Shown here: positions 1-8,478 of the stretch, in pieces | Layout: each line of letters begins with the position of its first letter | Numbering within the stretch: the first letter of the stretch is position 1 | Origin: Bombella saccharophila | GTDB lineage: Bacteria; Pseudomonadota; Alphaproteobacteria; Acetobacterales; Acetobacteraceae | NCBI RefSeq assembly: GCF_026385475.1 | Contig: NZ_JANIDW010000005.1 | Coordinates: 21,083 to 85,082 of the forward strand | Length of the DNA stretch: 64,000 nucleotides | Direction of reading: 5' to 3' | Program-made: the position numbers and the translations under genes | The notes under the pieces: model-generated | The model's database searches: none | Told to the model about the DNA's origin: nothing | Seen by the model: only the letters and a program-made list of their open reading frames with translations

Positions 1-582
1 CCTCAGCTTAAAACATTCCTTGAGACACTCCTTAAAGACAGTGGACAAAGCCTACCGGCAGCACATTTATTGGAAAAAGCCAAAGAGGCCCTCCAAACGG
101 GTGCATGGGCTGAGGCCACGAATCACTATACCAGCCTCTTAGAGACAGACCCCAACCACCCTGCCGCTTGGGCCGGTCTCATCCGCTGCATGATGGGCTT
201 AGATGACCCAGACAGCGCAGAAGAAGCCGCACGCCAAATCCCCGAATCTTTGCTAACTGACCCGCTCATCTGCGAGGTAAAAACCGCCCTACACACTTTT
301 CTTGAAGGCAAAAAAGCAGCCGGTAAACTCTCTCAATTACGCCAAGCTGTTGCCCAATCCCCCAAAGATACGACACTGCTCGCAGAGCTTGCCACCGCCC
401 TCAATGGTGCAGGACAACGAGAAGAGGCAGCCCAACTCTTGCTCGACATCATCGCTCACGACAAGGAAGAAGCCAGACAGACGGCAAAGGCGCAATTGCT
501 CACATTCTTTGAAAGTTGGGGCATGACTCATCCCGACACATTAACGGCACGACGTAAGCTCTCCTCGCTCCTTTTCTCATGA
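1..582 (+). CDS. CnoX/YbbN-like thioredoxin-fold co-chaperone, C-terminal part (cut by window edge)
   Basis: The reading frame is open from the first base of the window to a TGA stop, so the 5' end lies outside. What is visible is an all-helical tetratricopeptide-like region: a helical repeat with 'TGAWAEA..Y..LLETDPNHPAAWAGL' type spacing, then a second helical part ('ELATALNGAGQREEAAQLLL'). This layout matches the C-terminal half of the YbbN/CnoX family, whose N-terminal thioredoxin fold protects clients and hands them to chaperones. The thioredoxin part cannot be seen here, so the family call rests on the helical tail and its final 'LLFS'-type end. An in-frame TTG at 70 is probably an internal codon, not a start. 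The next gene (LonN) is also a protein quality-control family. Confidence 0.7.
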   Translation, partial: PQLKTFLETLLKDSGQSLPAAHLLEKAKEALQTGAWAEATNHYTSLLETDPNHPAAWAGLIRCMMGLDDPDSAEEAARQIPESLLTDPLICEVKTALHTFLEGKKAAGKLSQLRQAVAQSPKDTTLLAELATALNGAGQREEAAQLLLDIIAHDKEEARQTAKAQLLTFFESWGMTHPDTLTARRKLSSLLFS

Positions 583-589
583 CAAAGCA

Positions 590-612
590 CCCCTCATGAC
601 ACCATGAAGGGG
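590..612 (+). terminator. Imperfect hairpin after the CnoX-like gene
   Basis: A stem CCCCTCATG / CATGAAGGGG (one bulged base) around an ACAC loop sits eight bases after the stop. It is followed by a purine-rich stretch, not a clear T-run, so it may be a weak or Rho-assisted terminator, or only part of the leader of the next gene. Confidence 0.3.
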
Positions 613-657
613 GGATAAAATGCGCTTTAATATTTGCCCCCCTTTATGGAGGATACT

Positions 658-1320
658 ATGCCAACAACACACACACATCCTACAATAAAGCGGCGTGTCC
701 CGGCCCTTGTGGACATAACATTAGCAGACCTTCCCCCCCGCGTCGGCTTGTTTCCTTTAACGGAGACTATCCTCCTACCCCAAGGGCAGCTTCCCCTTAC
801 CGTTTTTGAGCCACGTTATCTTGCTCTCTTAGAGGCTTCTCTCACACAACATCGTATGATTGGCATCATCCAACCAAATGCTGAGGCTCGCTTTGGCGAT
901 ACCACCCCACCGTTAGAGCATGTTGGCACATTAGGCCGCGTTACTTCATTTATGGAACAAGAAAGCGGCCAATTCTTCATCACACTCACTGGAGTATGCC
1001 GCTTTCGCTTGCTCCAAGACCAACTTACAGAGGACGGTTGGCGGGAAGGCCGCATCAATGCCATGCCATTCTCTCACGACCTCTTAGAACCCCCCTCCCT
1101 CAATCTGGACAGAGAGGCACTTGCTACAGCCTTAAAAAGCTATAGCCAGCGTCATTCTCTTTCCATCAAATGGCAGAATCTAAACAAACTTAATAACAGC
1201 ATTCTCCTTACAATGTTACCGATGCTGCTACCCTTTTCAGCCCGTACAAAACAAACCTTATTGGAGTGTGACTGCTTAAACACGCGCGCCCATCAACTTA
1301 TGGAAGAACTCTCACACTAG
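658..1320 (+). CDS. LON peptidase substrate-binding-domain protein (LonN)
   Basis: About 220 residues that match the N-terminal domain of Lon protease alone: the segment 'GLFPLTETILLPQGQLPL.VFEPRYLALLE' is the family signature near residue 30, followed by the 'RMIGIIQP' strand and 'GTLGRV' turn. There is no ATPase or protease domain, so it is a stand-alone substrate-binding protein; its cellular role is not settled in any species. The start is set at the ATG preceded by GGAGG five bases upstream (648-652); a TTG 24 bases earlier lacks such a site. It lies between a CnoX-like gene and a Trm112-family gene on the same strand, a neighbourhood common in Alphaproteobacteria. Confidence 0.85.
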   Translation: MPTTHTHPTIKRRVPALVDITLADLPPRVGLFPLTETILLPQGQLPLTVFEPRYLALLEASLTQHRMIGIIQPNAEARFGDTTPPLEHVGTLGRVTSFMEQESGQFFITLTGVCRFRLLQDQLTEDGWREGRINAMPFSHDLLEPPSLNLDREALATALKSYSQRHSLSIKWQNLNKLNNSILLTMLPMLLPFSARTKQTLLECDCLNTRAHQLMEELSH

Positions 1321-1386
1321 GGCTGGCCCCCCAACCGCAAAAATCATACCATGTCTTACATTCAAACAAATAATGGATGATTCATC

Positions 1387-1572
1387 ATGACCACCACTCC
1401 CCCCGCACCAGAACTTGTAACGCGCCTTGTCTGCCCCCTTACAAAAGGGCCTGTCCATTATGATGCTGCGCGCAACTGCATCATCAGCCCCAAAGCGAAA
1501 TTGGCCTTCCCCGTACGTGATGGCATCCCCGTCATGCTGCCAGAACACGCAACCCCCCTTGAGGAAAACTAA
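1387..1572 (+). CDS. Trm112 family small protein
   Basis: A 61-residue protein with the family pattern '[13 protein letters not shown]' followed by '[24 protein letters not shown]', typical of bacterial Trm112/YcaR proteins. Eukaryotic Trm112 activates tRNA, rRNA and release-factor methyltransferases; the bacterial role is less certain. The two N-terminal zinc ligands of the eukaryotic protein are reduced to a single Cys in the CPL motif, as in other bacterial members. It follows the LonN gene by 66 bases and probably shares its transcript. Confidence 0.85.
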   Translation: MTTTPPAPELVTRLVCPLTKGPVHYDAARNCIISPKAKLAFPVRDGIPVMLPEHATPLEEN

Positions 1573-1578
1573 GCGCTT

Positions 1579-1968
1579 CTAAGGCGTCTGCTTGGTTGAG
1601 GGCGCGCCATACATCACGTCTGTTCGTGTCTCTGGTGGGGCCATAGGCACACCAGGCACACCCCCTGTATTAGCCCGTACCGCTCGGCCTGAAATCTCAT
1701 CAGGTGTGGGTTGGATCGTCTGTACAATAGGGACCATGCCCCCCCAATAAACCGGTGGGGGGTGGTGCACCTCCCGAAATGGTTTTTTAGGGTAGGCCTC
1801 TGTCATATCTGCTTTTGGTAAATGACGATGGCTCCGCTCATCATCATTGCCCTCTCCAGCACACCCCATAACCACAACACACCCTAATAAACATAGCCCA
1901 AGCCGGCAGTACTTGGCCCACCGCCCTTGAAGAGGGATAAATGCAGAAGGGTGAAAAAACCGTGTCAT
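1579..1968 (-). CDS. Small proline-rich lipoprotein, function unknown
   Basis: About 129 residues with a type II signal: a basic N-terminus, a hydrophobic stretch and a lipobox ending VVMGC, so the mature protein should start at Cys and be lipidated. The mature part is polar and rich in proline and glycine ('HHPPPVYWGG', 'GGVPGVPMAPPETRT') with no recognisable domain. Start is the ATG at 1968, which has AAGG five bases upstream; a GTG two codons earlier is possible. It converges with the Trm112-like gene and is divergent from the phosphatase. I do not recognise a family; it looks like a lineage-specific envelope protein. Confidence 0.6.
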   Translation of the reverse strand: MTRFFHPSAFIPLQGRWAKYCRLGLCLLGCVVVMGCAGEGNDDERSHRHLPKADMTEAYPKKPFREVHHPPPVYWGGMVPIVQTIQPTPDEISGRAVRANTGGVPGVPMAPPETRTDVMYGAPSTKQTP

Positions 1969-2013
1969 TTCCACCTTATAGCATGTCTATGTGATTGACG
2001 AAGGCCTGCGAGC

Positions 2014-2679
2014 ATGAAAAGACAAGACATGTTTAAAGGCACTATTTCATCCCCACGACAATGGCTTCATGCCTGGTTTGATGGGCTTTTTAAAGACCAC
2101 GCTATCTTCCGCTTAGTGTGGACTAACCTTGCTCCTGTCATACCGGGACGCGTATGGCGGAGCAACCATCCCACACCAGCTCGCCTTAAACGATGGCACA
2201 AAACACTTGGCTTAAAAATGGTCTTTAATTTACGCGGACACCGCCAATGTGGGGCAGACGCGTTAGGACGAGAGATGTGCCAGCATATTGGCTTGCCTTA
2301 TCTTGATATGGCGTTTGAGAGCCGTAATGCACCGCATAAAGACCGTATTTTACGCTTTTACGCCCTTTATACTCAGGCACAATTTCCCCTACTTTTACAT
2401 TGTAAATCCGGCGCGGATAGAACAGGCCTCGCCAGCGGTCTTATCATTCTTTTTGAAGGCGGCACGGCAGAGGACGCTCTTAAACAACTCCATTGGCGTT
2501 TTCTGCACTTTCATCATTCCCGTACAGGGATATTGGATGCCTTTTTCTTACTTTACCAAAAAACAGCCGAAGGAAGACGGCCTTTTTTAGACTGGGTTCG
2601 CTACGATTATAATGAAGACGACCTACGTCATGCTTATCATGCAGGACAATTTAAGCATTTACTGACCTACAGACGATAA
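2014..2679 (+). CDS. Protein tyrosine / dual-specificity phosphatase family protein
   Basis: 221 residues with the Cys-X5-Arg phosphatase loop 'HCKSGADRTG' around Cys130 and Arg136; the Cys is the expected nucleophile and the following Gly/Leu match the fold. Upstream, 'RVWRSNHPTPARLKRWHKTLGLKMVFNLRG' resembles the substrate-shaping part of bacterial DSP-like phosphatases related to those acting on phospho-tyrosine, phosphoinositides or lipid precursors. A general acid Asp is not assigned with confidence. There is no signal peptide or membrane segment, so it is cytosolic. It stands alone on the plus strand between two minus-strand genes. Substrate unknown. Confidence 0.75.
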   Translation: MKRQDMFKGTISSPRQWLHAWFDGLFKDHAIFRLVWTNLAPVIPGRVWRSNHPTPARLKRWHKTLGLKMVFNLRGHRQCGADALGREMCQHIGLPYLDMAFESRNAPHKDRILRFYALYTQAQFPLLLHCKSGADRTGLASGLIILFEGGTAEDALKQLHWRFLHFHHSRTGILDAFFLLYQKTAEGRRPFLDWVRYDYNEDDLRHAYHAGQFKHLLTYRR

Positions 2680-2687
2680 ACACTCCT

Positions 2688-3143
2688 TTATGGACTACGC
2701 GCTATATCTCGGATGAAGTCAAGAAGCTTCTGGCGGTGACGCTCGTCCTTGATGCTGTAATAGGCCTTCGCGAGTTCCAATGTCTCGGGCATCATGAGCA
2801 ACTCAATCTCACTACCCTCTTTTGCTTTTAAGGATACATCGCTCGTTTTCGATGCTTCCCCTTTTTGGAAAGGGGCTTGCTCCTCCTGTAACCCAACCTC
2901 TAGAGGAAGCGTAAAACTGTCCAACTCATCGAAAAAGAAACCAACTGGCACACCTAAGATTTTTGCCATCTCATATAAGCGACCTGCACCGATACGATTT
3001 GTCCCGCGCTCATATTTTTGCACCTGCTGGAATGTAATGCCGAGTGCCTTCGCTAACTTCTCCTGCGAGAATTTCCGCAAGCCTCGTAAAAGGCGGATGC
3101 GTCTCCCAACATGCACATCAACAGACGAAGCCATACCAGCCAT
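2688..3143 (-). CDS. XRE-family helix-turn-helix transcriptional regulator
   Basis: 151 residues. An HTH_3/XRE DNA-binding domain fills residues 12-70: 'VGRRIRLLRGLRKFSQEKLAKALGITFQQVQKYERGTNRIG', with Gln and Tyr in the recognition helix. The C-terminal half is polar and ends in a short helical segment ('KAYYSIKDERHRQKLLDFIRDIA') seen in a widespread alphaproteobacterial group of these regulators. No ligand-binding domain is evident. It is transcribed divergently from nothing close by and lies between the phosphatase and lnt; target genes cannot be inferred. Confidence 0.85.
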   Translation of the reverse strand: MAGMASSVDVHVGRRIRLLRGLRKFSQEKLAKALGITFQQVQKYERGTNRIGAGRLYEMAKILGVPVGFFFDELDSFTLPLEVGLQEEQAPFQKGEASKTSDVSLKAKEGSEIELLMMPETLELAKAYYSIKDERHRQKLLDFIRDIARSP

Positions 3144-3258
3144 CTCAACAACCCCGACAATAACAGGTAAACTAATTCCTTTTCGCGTAGTGGTTAGTAA
3201 TTAGTTAATTGTCAGGCTACGTCAATCTATTCCCCGAGTCGAAGGCTCGTTAATACCG

Positions 3259-4785
3259 TTATTCTGCCCATTTTCGTCTATAATGCTCCACTATAGCGAC
3301 CATACTCGCCATAAGAGCCAACATATAAGGGACTGAACGCCCCATTATAGAGAACAATGTCCATCCCTCTGCCGCTGGTAGAGGGCGGATCAATAATTGC
3401 TCTTTTCCCCAACGTGTATGGCCTACATCTCGGCCTCTTGCATCATAAAGAGCCGATATGCCACGGTTATTAACAAATACCACAGGTAGCCCTTCTTCTA
3501 CGGCCCTCATTCTTCCAGTAGCAAGGTGCTGCCGTGGCCCGGCACTATTACCATACCAAGCATCATTAGAGATCGTTAATAACCAATCTGGCCGCTGCCC
3601 GCGTGCAACAACACTGCCAGAAAATACGATCTCATAGCACACCATAGGGCCGACACGCCCCACAAGAGGTAGGTCCCATGTTTTTAATCCTGGTCCCGGC
3701 ACAATAACTGCCGGTAATAGATGAAATGGTAGAACCCATGGCTCATATTCACCAAATGGAACGAGACGACTTTTATCGTACATCGCCTCAATGTGCCCAT
3801 CGGCGGCCAGAGCTATCAAACTATTATACCAACGCCCTTTTCCCGCACGTCGGTCAGACCCTAATAAAACTGGGGCACCTGCTGCTGCCACAGCAATAAG
3901 ACGCCGCGCTTCCTCATCCTCATCTAACAAACCAGGGAATGCCGACTCAGGCCATACCACAACAGGCCTATGTCCTGGCAAAATCGCCCGCGCCTCTGCC
4001 ACACCTTTTGTCGTCAATTGTAAATACGACTCGAATTGCGCGTATGCCCCATCACGCTCCAGCACATCATCTTCAGCAACATTGCCCTGCACAATAACAA
4101 TGGCAGGATTAGAATGATCTGCTCGTACGATATTATGGTCGAGCCGCCATAGCCCCCACCCACACCATAACCCCGCACAAACACAAACACTCGTGACAGC
4201 CCCTCGCCCTTGCCATAACGCCAAAGACGCCAGCACCACCATAAATGTAAGCCCATCTACCCCTATTAGAGCGGCGGGCTGAATCAACACATCTCCCACA
4301 CGACCAGGTAGCTCCAATACGCTCCCTAAAGGATTCCACGGGAAACCAGAAAAATAGAATACACGGGCCATATCAGCCAATGTCCAGCTCCCCGCAAACA
4401 GCAACATGCGCGGCCACCCCTCAGGGACCAACCGACATAAAAGAGCAGGAACCATAATCAAAGGGGCAATCAACAACGCAACGCCGGGGGCGGCAAAAGG
4501 CACAACCCACCAAAACTCATGCACACGCGTCAACACGGCATTGGTCAGCCAATATAACCCTGCCGTGTGAAACCCCATCCCAAATAAAAAGCCCCACAAA
4601 GCAGCACGCCGCCATGTAGGGGCTACACAAACAGCCCGATAAAATAAGCCTAACGCCACAGGAAGAGCAGGAATAAAACAAAGTGGCGGCAAAGCTAATG
4701 CCGCTACACAGCCCATCCCCACCATAAATAGGGCACCGCGCCACCCTCCCTGTTGCGGTAGGGAACACAATGCCTTCATCCTCAT
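3259..4785 (-). CDS. lnt: Apolipoprotein N-acyltransferase
   Basis: Transfers the third acyl chain from phospholipid to the N-terminal Cys of lipoproteins in the inner membrane. 508 residues, the family's usual size: six or so N-terminal membrane helices (to about residue 210) and a periplasmic nitrilase-type domain. The nitrilase triad is visible as Glu in 'WPESAFPG', Lys in 'DKSRLVPFGE' and Cys in 'MVCYEIVF'; a C-terminal helix ends the protein. Start ATG at 4785 has AGGGG upstream. It follows the OlsB-like gene with 25 bases between, so membrane-lipid functions are grouped. LspA, the preceding enzyme of the pathway, is also in this window. Confidence 0.95.
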   Translation of the reverse strand: MRMKALCSLPQQGGWRGALFMVGMGCVAALALPPLCFIPALPVALGLFYRAVCVAPTWRRAALWGFLFGMGFHTAGLYWLTNAVLTRVHEFWWVVPFAAPGVALLIAPLIMVPALLCRLVPEGWPRMLLFAGSWTLADMARVFYFSGFPWNPLGSVLELPGRVGDVLIQPAALIGVDGLTFMVVLASLALWQGRGAVTSVCVCAGLWCGWGLWRLDHNIVRADHSNPAIVIVQGNVAEDDVLERDGAYAQFESYLQLTTKGVAEARAILPGHRPVVVWPESAFPGLLDEDEEARRLIAVAAAGAPVLLGSDRRAGKGRWYNSLIALAADGHIEAMYDKSRLVPFGEYEPWVLPFHLLPAVIVPGPGLKTWDLPLVGRVGPMVCYEIVFSGSVVARGQRPDWLLTISNDAWYGNSAGPRQHLATGRMRAVEEGLPVVFVNNRGISALYDARGRDVGHTRWGKEQLLIRPLPAAEGWTLFSIMGRSVPYMLALMASMVAIVEHYRRKWAE

Positions 4786-4810
4786 GATGGGGAACCCCTA
4801 TTAACTGCTC

Positions 4811-5755
4811 TTAATCTAACGCGTCCCGCAGACGACGCTCATAATGCCGATAATATTTATCAGCCAATAACTCGCTCTTTACCAAAATAGCAACGTCGGT
4901 CGTATTAAATTGCTCATCAACAACAGCACCATCCCCGACATAACCACCCAGGCGTAAATACCCCTTAATAAGGGGAGGAAGCTTGCTTAAACAACGACGA
5001 CGATCCAACGTTGTAGGGTCCGTCCGTAACATGGTCACGTAACGCTCTGGCAATGCCTTTACCCGTAATACGGGGGGAGCCAGATGATTATGATACAGCC
5101 ATGTTAATTCCTCATCCATGCTCTCTGGAGCGGTACCGGGCAAACTGGCACAGCCAAAAAGAACATCAATCCGATGGAGGAAGATATAAGACGCAATACC
5201 GCGCCACAGCAGTTGCATCGCTGCCCGACTACGATATTCACGCGCAACACAGGAGCGTCCCACCTCCAATAGACGCCCTGGGAAGTCCGTCAAACATGAA
5301 ATATCGTATTCATCTGCTGTGTAGAACCGATCCTTCGGGCCGAGCAGATCAGAGCGCAATAAGCGATACGTCCCCACAACAGCCGGCGCACGATCACTCC
5401 GCGCGTGATCGACCACAAGGAGATGATCAGCAATTTCATCAAACTTATCGGCATCCAAGCGAGTCTTTAACGCTTGTTCACTGGGATGTGCGCCCATTTC
5501 CTCAAAGAAAACACGGTAACGTAAGGCTTGTGCGGCGCGAATTTCCTCTTCACTCGTCGCTAAACGAACCCCTAAATTCCCGCCTCGTAATTCCTGAAAG
5601 CCACCATCACGATTTAACGCCAGCGTCGCCAACGTATCCATCTGTCGCCGCGTTCTCTCACTGCTGACAAAACCGCTAACGCGTCCCCCTACTGCACGAG
5701 CAGGAGAGATGGCTTCCACAGCTATATCACGATCAAGCACACTCTTTCCGGTCAT
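4811..5755 (-). CDS. GNAT-fold acyltransferase, OlsB-like (ornithine lipid synthesis)
   Basis: 314 residues. The core 'LGVRLATSEEEIRAAQALRYRVFFEEMGA' followed by 'DEIADHLLVVD' and 'GRSCVAREYRSRAAMQLLWRGIASYI' is the pattern of the OlsB / hemolysin-like N-acyltransferase family, which attaches a 3-hydroxy fatty acid from ACP to ornithine to make lyso-ornithine lipid. About 55 N-terminal residues are extra. The second enzyme, OlsA, is not adjacent. The gene starts six bases after the fur stop and is followed by lnt, so it is probably cotranscribed with fur. Substrate other than ornithine cannot be excluded. Confidence 0.8.
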   Translation of the reverse strand: MTGKSVLDRDIAVEAISPARAVGGRVSGFVSSERTRRQMDTLATLALNRDGGFQELRGGNLGVRLATSEEEIRAAQALRYRVFFEEMGAHPSEQALKTRLDADKFDEIADHLLVVDHARSDRAPAVVGTYRLLRSDLLGPKDRFYTADEYDISCLTDFPGRLLEVGRSCVAREYRSRAAMQLLWRGIASYIFLHRIDVLFGCASLPGTAPESMDEELTWLYHNHLAPPVLRVKALPERYVTMLRTDPTTLDRRRCLSKLPPLIKGYLRLGGYVGDGAVVDEQFNTTDVAILVKSELLADKYYRHYERRLRDALD

Positions 5756-5761
5756 ACGAAA

Positions 5762-6283
5762 CTACTTACCCCTATGCCCGGTCTGAGTAACATTGGAAGG
5801 TGCAGATGCCTTTTTATCACCATTAATGCGCCGTCCAAACAACTCAGCGCGATGGGACATAAGGTCAAAACCCAACTCAGCGGCAATCCTTGCCAGCAAC
5901 CCTACCAGCTCATCATTCTCAAATTCGATCACATTACCACTATCAACATCTATAAGATGGTAATGGTGCCCGTTTTCACTTGCCTCGTAGCGCGCGCGGC
6001 CTCCACCAAAATCCCGCCGCTCTAAAATCCCTTTCTCTTCTAACAAGCGTACTGTCCGATACACAGTCGCTACAGAGATGCGACTATCTAATGCAGATGC
6101 ACGGCGGTACAGCTCCTCCACATCAGGATGGTCCTCCGCCTCCGACAAAACGCGCGCAATTACGCGCCGCTGGCCTGTCATTTTTAAGCCATGCTTGACG
6201 CAAAGACGCGCAATGGGGGAATCCCCCACTACGCCATCGGGCGTTTCAGTCTCACGCCCCATCTTTTTTGTGCTCATCACCAT
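5762..6283 (-). CDS. fur: Fur-family metal-responsive transcriptional regulator
   Basis: 173 residues: winged-helix DNA-binding domain (about 25-100; 'TGQRRVIARVLSEAEDHPDVEELYRRA' and 'ISVATVYRTVRLLEEKG') then the dimerisation/metal domain with 'HHYHLIDVDSGNVIEF', the regulatory His/Glu ligand set of alphaproteobacterial Fur/Mur. The two CxxC structural-zinc pairs of classical Fur are absent, as in many Alphaproteobacteria. Iron is the likely ligand, but the Mur (manganese) variant is possible since these differ little in sequence. Two further in-frame starts lie within the first three codons. It heads a minus-strand run fur - OlsB-like - lnt. Confidence 0.88.
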   Translation of the reverse strand: MVMSTKKMGRETETPDGVVGDSPIARLCVKHGLKMTGQRRVIARVLSEAEDHPDVEELYRRASALDSRISVATVYRTVRLLEEKGILERRDFGGGRARYEASENGHHYHLIDVDSGNVIEFENDELVGLLARIAAELGFDLMSHRAELFGRRINGDKKASAPSNVTQTGHRGK

Positions 6284-6401
6284 ACTGATGATCTACCCGA
6301 TTATGATACGGTTTGTCCAACATACATCACAACCGGGACCGGCACCCCCCTTTTATTTCTCAACCAGCTTAAATTTCCTACAGGAATAACCCGGTAAGTT
6401 T

Positions 6402-6821
6402 TTACTGGCTGCTGCTCTCATCACGACGACGCCCTAAACCAATACGCCGTGCCAAAGATGAACGATGGTTAGCATAATTTGGAGCAACCATTGGGTATTC
6501 CGCTGGTAAACCCCACCGCTCCCGATATTCCTGAGGGGTCATGTTATACGCTGTTTTAAGATGGCGGCGCAGTAACTTCAGCTTTTTACCATCCTCAAGA
6601 CAAATAATGTAATCTGGGAATACCGACTTCCGCGGCGGTACTGCCGGTACAGGTTTTTCTGGCTCTACTTCAGTCGGAAGCCCTGCACTAGCTAATGCAC
6701 CATGAACGGACCGAACAAGATCGGGCAATGCCTCAGAGGCGACATCATGACTACTTACATAAGCGGTAATGATCTGTGCTGTAAGCTGGCGCAGATCCTG
6801 CATTTCTGTCTCAGACGACAT
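6402..6821 (-). CDS. mucR: MucR/Ros family transcriptional regulator
   Basis: 139 residues when started at the ATG that has AGGAG ten bases upstream; an in-frame start ten codons earlier would overlap that site. N-terminal half is helical ('LRQLTAQIITAYVSSHDVASEALPDLVRSVHGAL', oligomerisation), C-terminal half carries the prokaryotic zinc-finger: Cys74, Asp77 and His87 in 'CLEDGKKLKLLRRH' and the 'MTPQEYRERWGLP..YPMVAPNYA' wing. The position usually holding the second His is Ala/Tyr here, so metal binding is doubtful. Family members are H-NS-like silencers that bind AT-rich DNA; the 430 bases upstream are strikingly AT-rich, consistent with autoregulation. Confidence 0.9.
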   Translation of the reverse strand: MSSETEMQDLRQLTAQIITAYVSSHDVASEALPDLVRSVHGALASAGLPTEVEPEKPVPAVPPRKSVFPDYIICLEDGKKLKLLRRHLKTAYNMTPQEYRERWGLPAEYPMVAPNYANHRSSLARRIGLGRRRDESSSQ

Positions 6822-7258
6822 AAATAGTTGACTCCTAAGAAATTTATTCACGTTTATACCTTACTATAGGAAAAATACAACAAGGAAAAATTCCTTTTCC
6901 CTAATAGTTACAGCCTATTGCTAACATAGACCTGCTAACCCGTTTATAAAATTCTCAACATCAATAAAAATTACATTGTAAAGATGTTATATTTCCCCTT
7001 ATATATCATACCACGACACTCTATCGGGGAATGTTTTGCGCTTTCTATTTGTTAATTATTTATTAACCTATATATTATTTCCTATTCCCTGCTTTTATAT
7101 AATAAACATTCGCCCTATGCACCTATGATACATAGGAAACTCTCCAACTTATGGCTGTTAACGCAAGGAGGACGTATAGTTCTTTAATTCTTATTAACTA
7201 CACACAAAGAAACCTTATAACCCTCAAAGAATTTATCGAGTCATCTTACAGAAAATTA
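6822..7258. other. Long AT-rich non-coding region upstream of mucR
   Basis: No gene is supported here. The stretch is far richer in A and T than its surroundings, especially 6850-7130, with several runs such as TTAATTATTTATTAACC around 7051. It should hold the mucR promoter (reading leftwards) and lies beyond the stop of rimI. A TATAGT-like hexamer on the minus strand at 6863-6868 is a possible -10 element but no good partner -35 was found. AT-rich tracts of this kind are typical MucR targets. Confidence 0.5.
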
Positions 7259-7786
7259 CTATTTTGTATCGGGTAAAAACCTTAAAAGGCGAGCGTCCTC
7301 ACCATCATCATAATAGCATGATCGTATCGCTACCTGTTGAAACCCTGTCTGTTCGTACAAAAGACGCGCTTTATGATTCCCGCGCCTTACTTCTAAGAAC
7401 AGAGTTATTCCTTCATCGTGCGCTCTTTGAACGAGGTGTCCTAACAAATGTCGTGCTACCCCACGTCGCCGCCAATGAGGATGAACGCCAAGGCTTAAAA
7501 TCTCCCCTTCATCCAACACAAAGCGGCACACTATAAAACCTACCGGTAATGCCTCTGCTGGCTCTTCCTCAGCTATTTGATAAGCCTTAATGCAAACAAG
7601 CCAGGCTTCCACACCCGGCATTGTTAAAACCTGCTCAAACGCTGTTTGCGTCCAAGGCTCATGCCCCGCAAAAGCAGCATGATGTAAGCTTGATAAAAGG
7701 GGCGCGGCCTCCACACTTACTTGTGTGAGTGTAAAGATCGCTTCCTCTTTGCCAGCATAATTCAACACAGTGTCTTTTTGTCGCAC
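7259..7786 (-). CDS. rimI: Ribosomal protein S18-alanine N-acetyltransferase family protein
   Basis: 175 residues of the GNAT fold. The acetyl-CoA loop 'LGVHPHWRRRGVARHLLGHLV' (Q/R-x-x-G-x-G/A type) and the downstream 'LFLEVRRGNHKARLLYEQTGF' are the RimI signature. Acts in the cytosol on an N-terminal Ala of ribosomal protein S18 in E. coli. It begins two bases after the tsaB stop; the tsaB-rimI pair is a conserved bacterial arrangement and supports the assignment. Substrate range of alphaproteobacterial members may be broader. Confidence 0.88.
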   Translation of the reverse strand: MRQKDTVLNYAGKEEAIFTLTQVSVEAAPLLSSLHHAAFAGHEPWTQTAFEQVLTMPGVEAWLVCIKAYQIAEEEPAEALPVGFIVCRFVLDEGEILSLGVHPHWRRRGVARHLLGHLVQRAHDEGITLFLEVRRGNHKARLLYEQTGFQQVAIRSCYYDDGEDARLLRFLPDTK

Positions 7787-7788
7787 TA

Positions 7789-8478
7789 TCAGCGCGGGGC
7801 TAGACGAAGGCCACCAGCAGGGGGCCGTGCTTCGGGCGGGTCGATATAAAGGGGCTCTAACGCATAAAATTGCGGCGTTTGTAGGCCCTCAATCGCTGCT
7901 TGGAAAATACCTTCCGCCGTGGGGGCGGCTAATGGCAACCGCTCACTCTCACCCCCTAAGCGTGCCTCTCCCATCGCGCCTGTTAGCTCCGGCAACGCAT
8001 CCTCCCCATACACAGCATCACCAGCAATAGCGGACCATAAGCCGGGGGATATCTCCTCTACCGGCAAGGCATAAGCCGCATGACCGGGAGGGTCCACAAA
8101 AACACGTCCGCGCCGTGCGAGGCAGAGAATCGTTGCATCCTTCCGTTGCAGACTCGCTCGCATGGCATCACCCAGACGAACCCCAACACCCTGACATGAC
8201 CAGCCCCGTACCAGCCCGGCGGCTAAAGAGAGAGAGGCGCGTAAACCAGTAAAAGACCCCGGCCCGATAATCGCTGCAAGCAAATCAGGCGGGTGAAACC
8301 AACCCGCTTGTGCTAATAGGGCCTGCACTGTAGGGGCAAAACGCTCTGATGCGCCACGCCCTGCTAGGCTCTGCTGGGCGATAACCGTACCGCCCTCCAA
8401 CAAAGCGATAAGATTACTCAAGCCCCGACCAGCCCCGGCCCCATTTAAAACCAAGCACCGCTCGGGCTTCATAACCAC
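7789..8478 (-). CDS. tsaB: tRNA threonylcarbamoyladenosine biosynthesis protein TsaB
   Basis: Scaffold of the TsaB-TsaD-TsaE complex that makes t6A37 in ANN-decoding tRNAs. 229 residues, ASKHA fold; the family motif 'IIGPGSFTGLRASLSLAAGLVRG' is clear near residue 70-90. The N-terminal 'CLVLNGAGAGRGLSNLIALLEG' replaces the more usual 'LALDTA' strand, somewhat diverged. A GTG start at 8478 has GAGG at proper distance; an ATG two codons later is an alternative. The start overlaps the end of the nitroreductase gene by ten bases, and rimI follows. Confidence 0.9.
   Translation of the reverse strand: MVMKPERCLVLNGAGAGRGLSNLIALLEGGTVIAQQSLAGRGASERFAPTVQALLAQAGWFHPPDLLAAIIGPGSFTGLRASLSLAAGLVRGWSCQGVGVRLGDAMRASLQRKDATILCLARRGRVFVDPPGHAAYALPVEEISPGLWSAIAGDAVYGEDALPELTGAMGEARLGGESERLPLAAPTAEGIFQAAIEGLQTPQFYALEPLYIDPPEARPPAGGLRLAPR

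Noticed and set aside
5053..5667. 204-residue plus-strand frame inside the OlsB-like gene
   Set aside because: Antisense to a clear GNAT-type protein; composition is low in family features.
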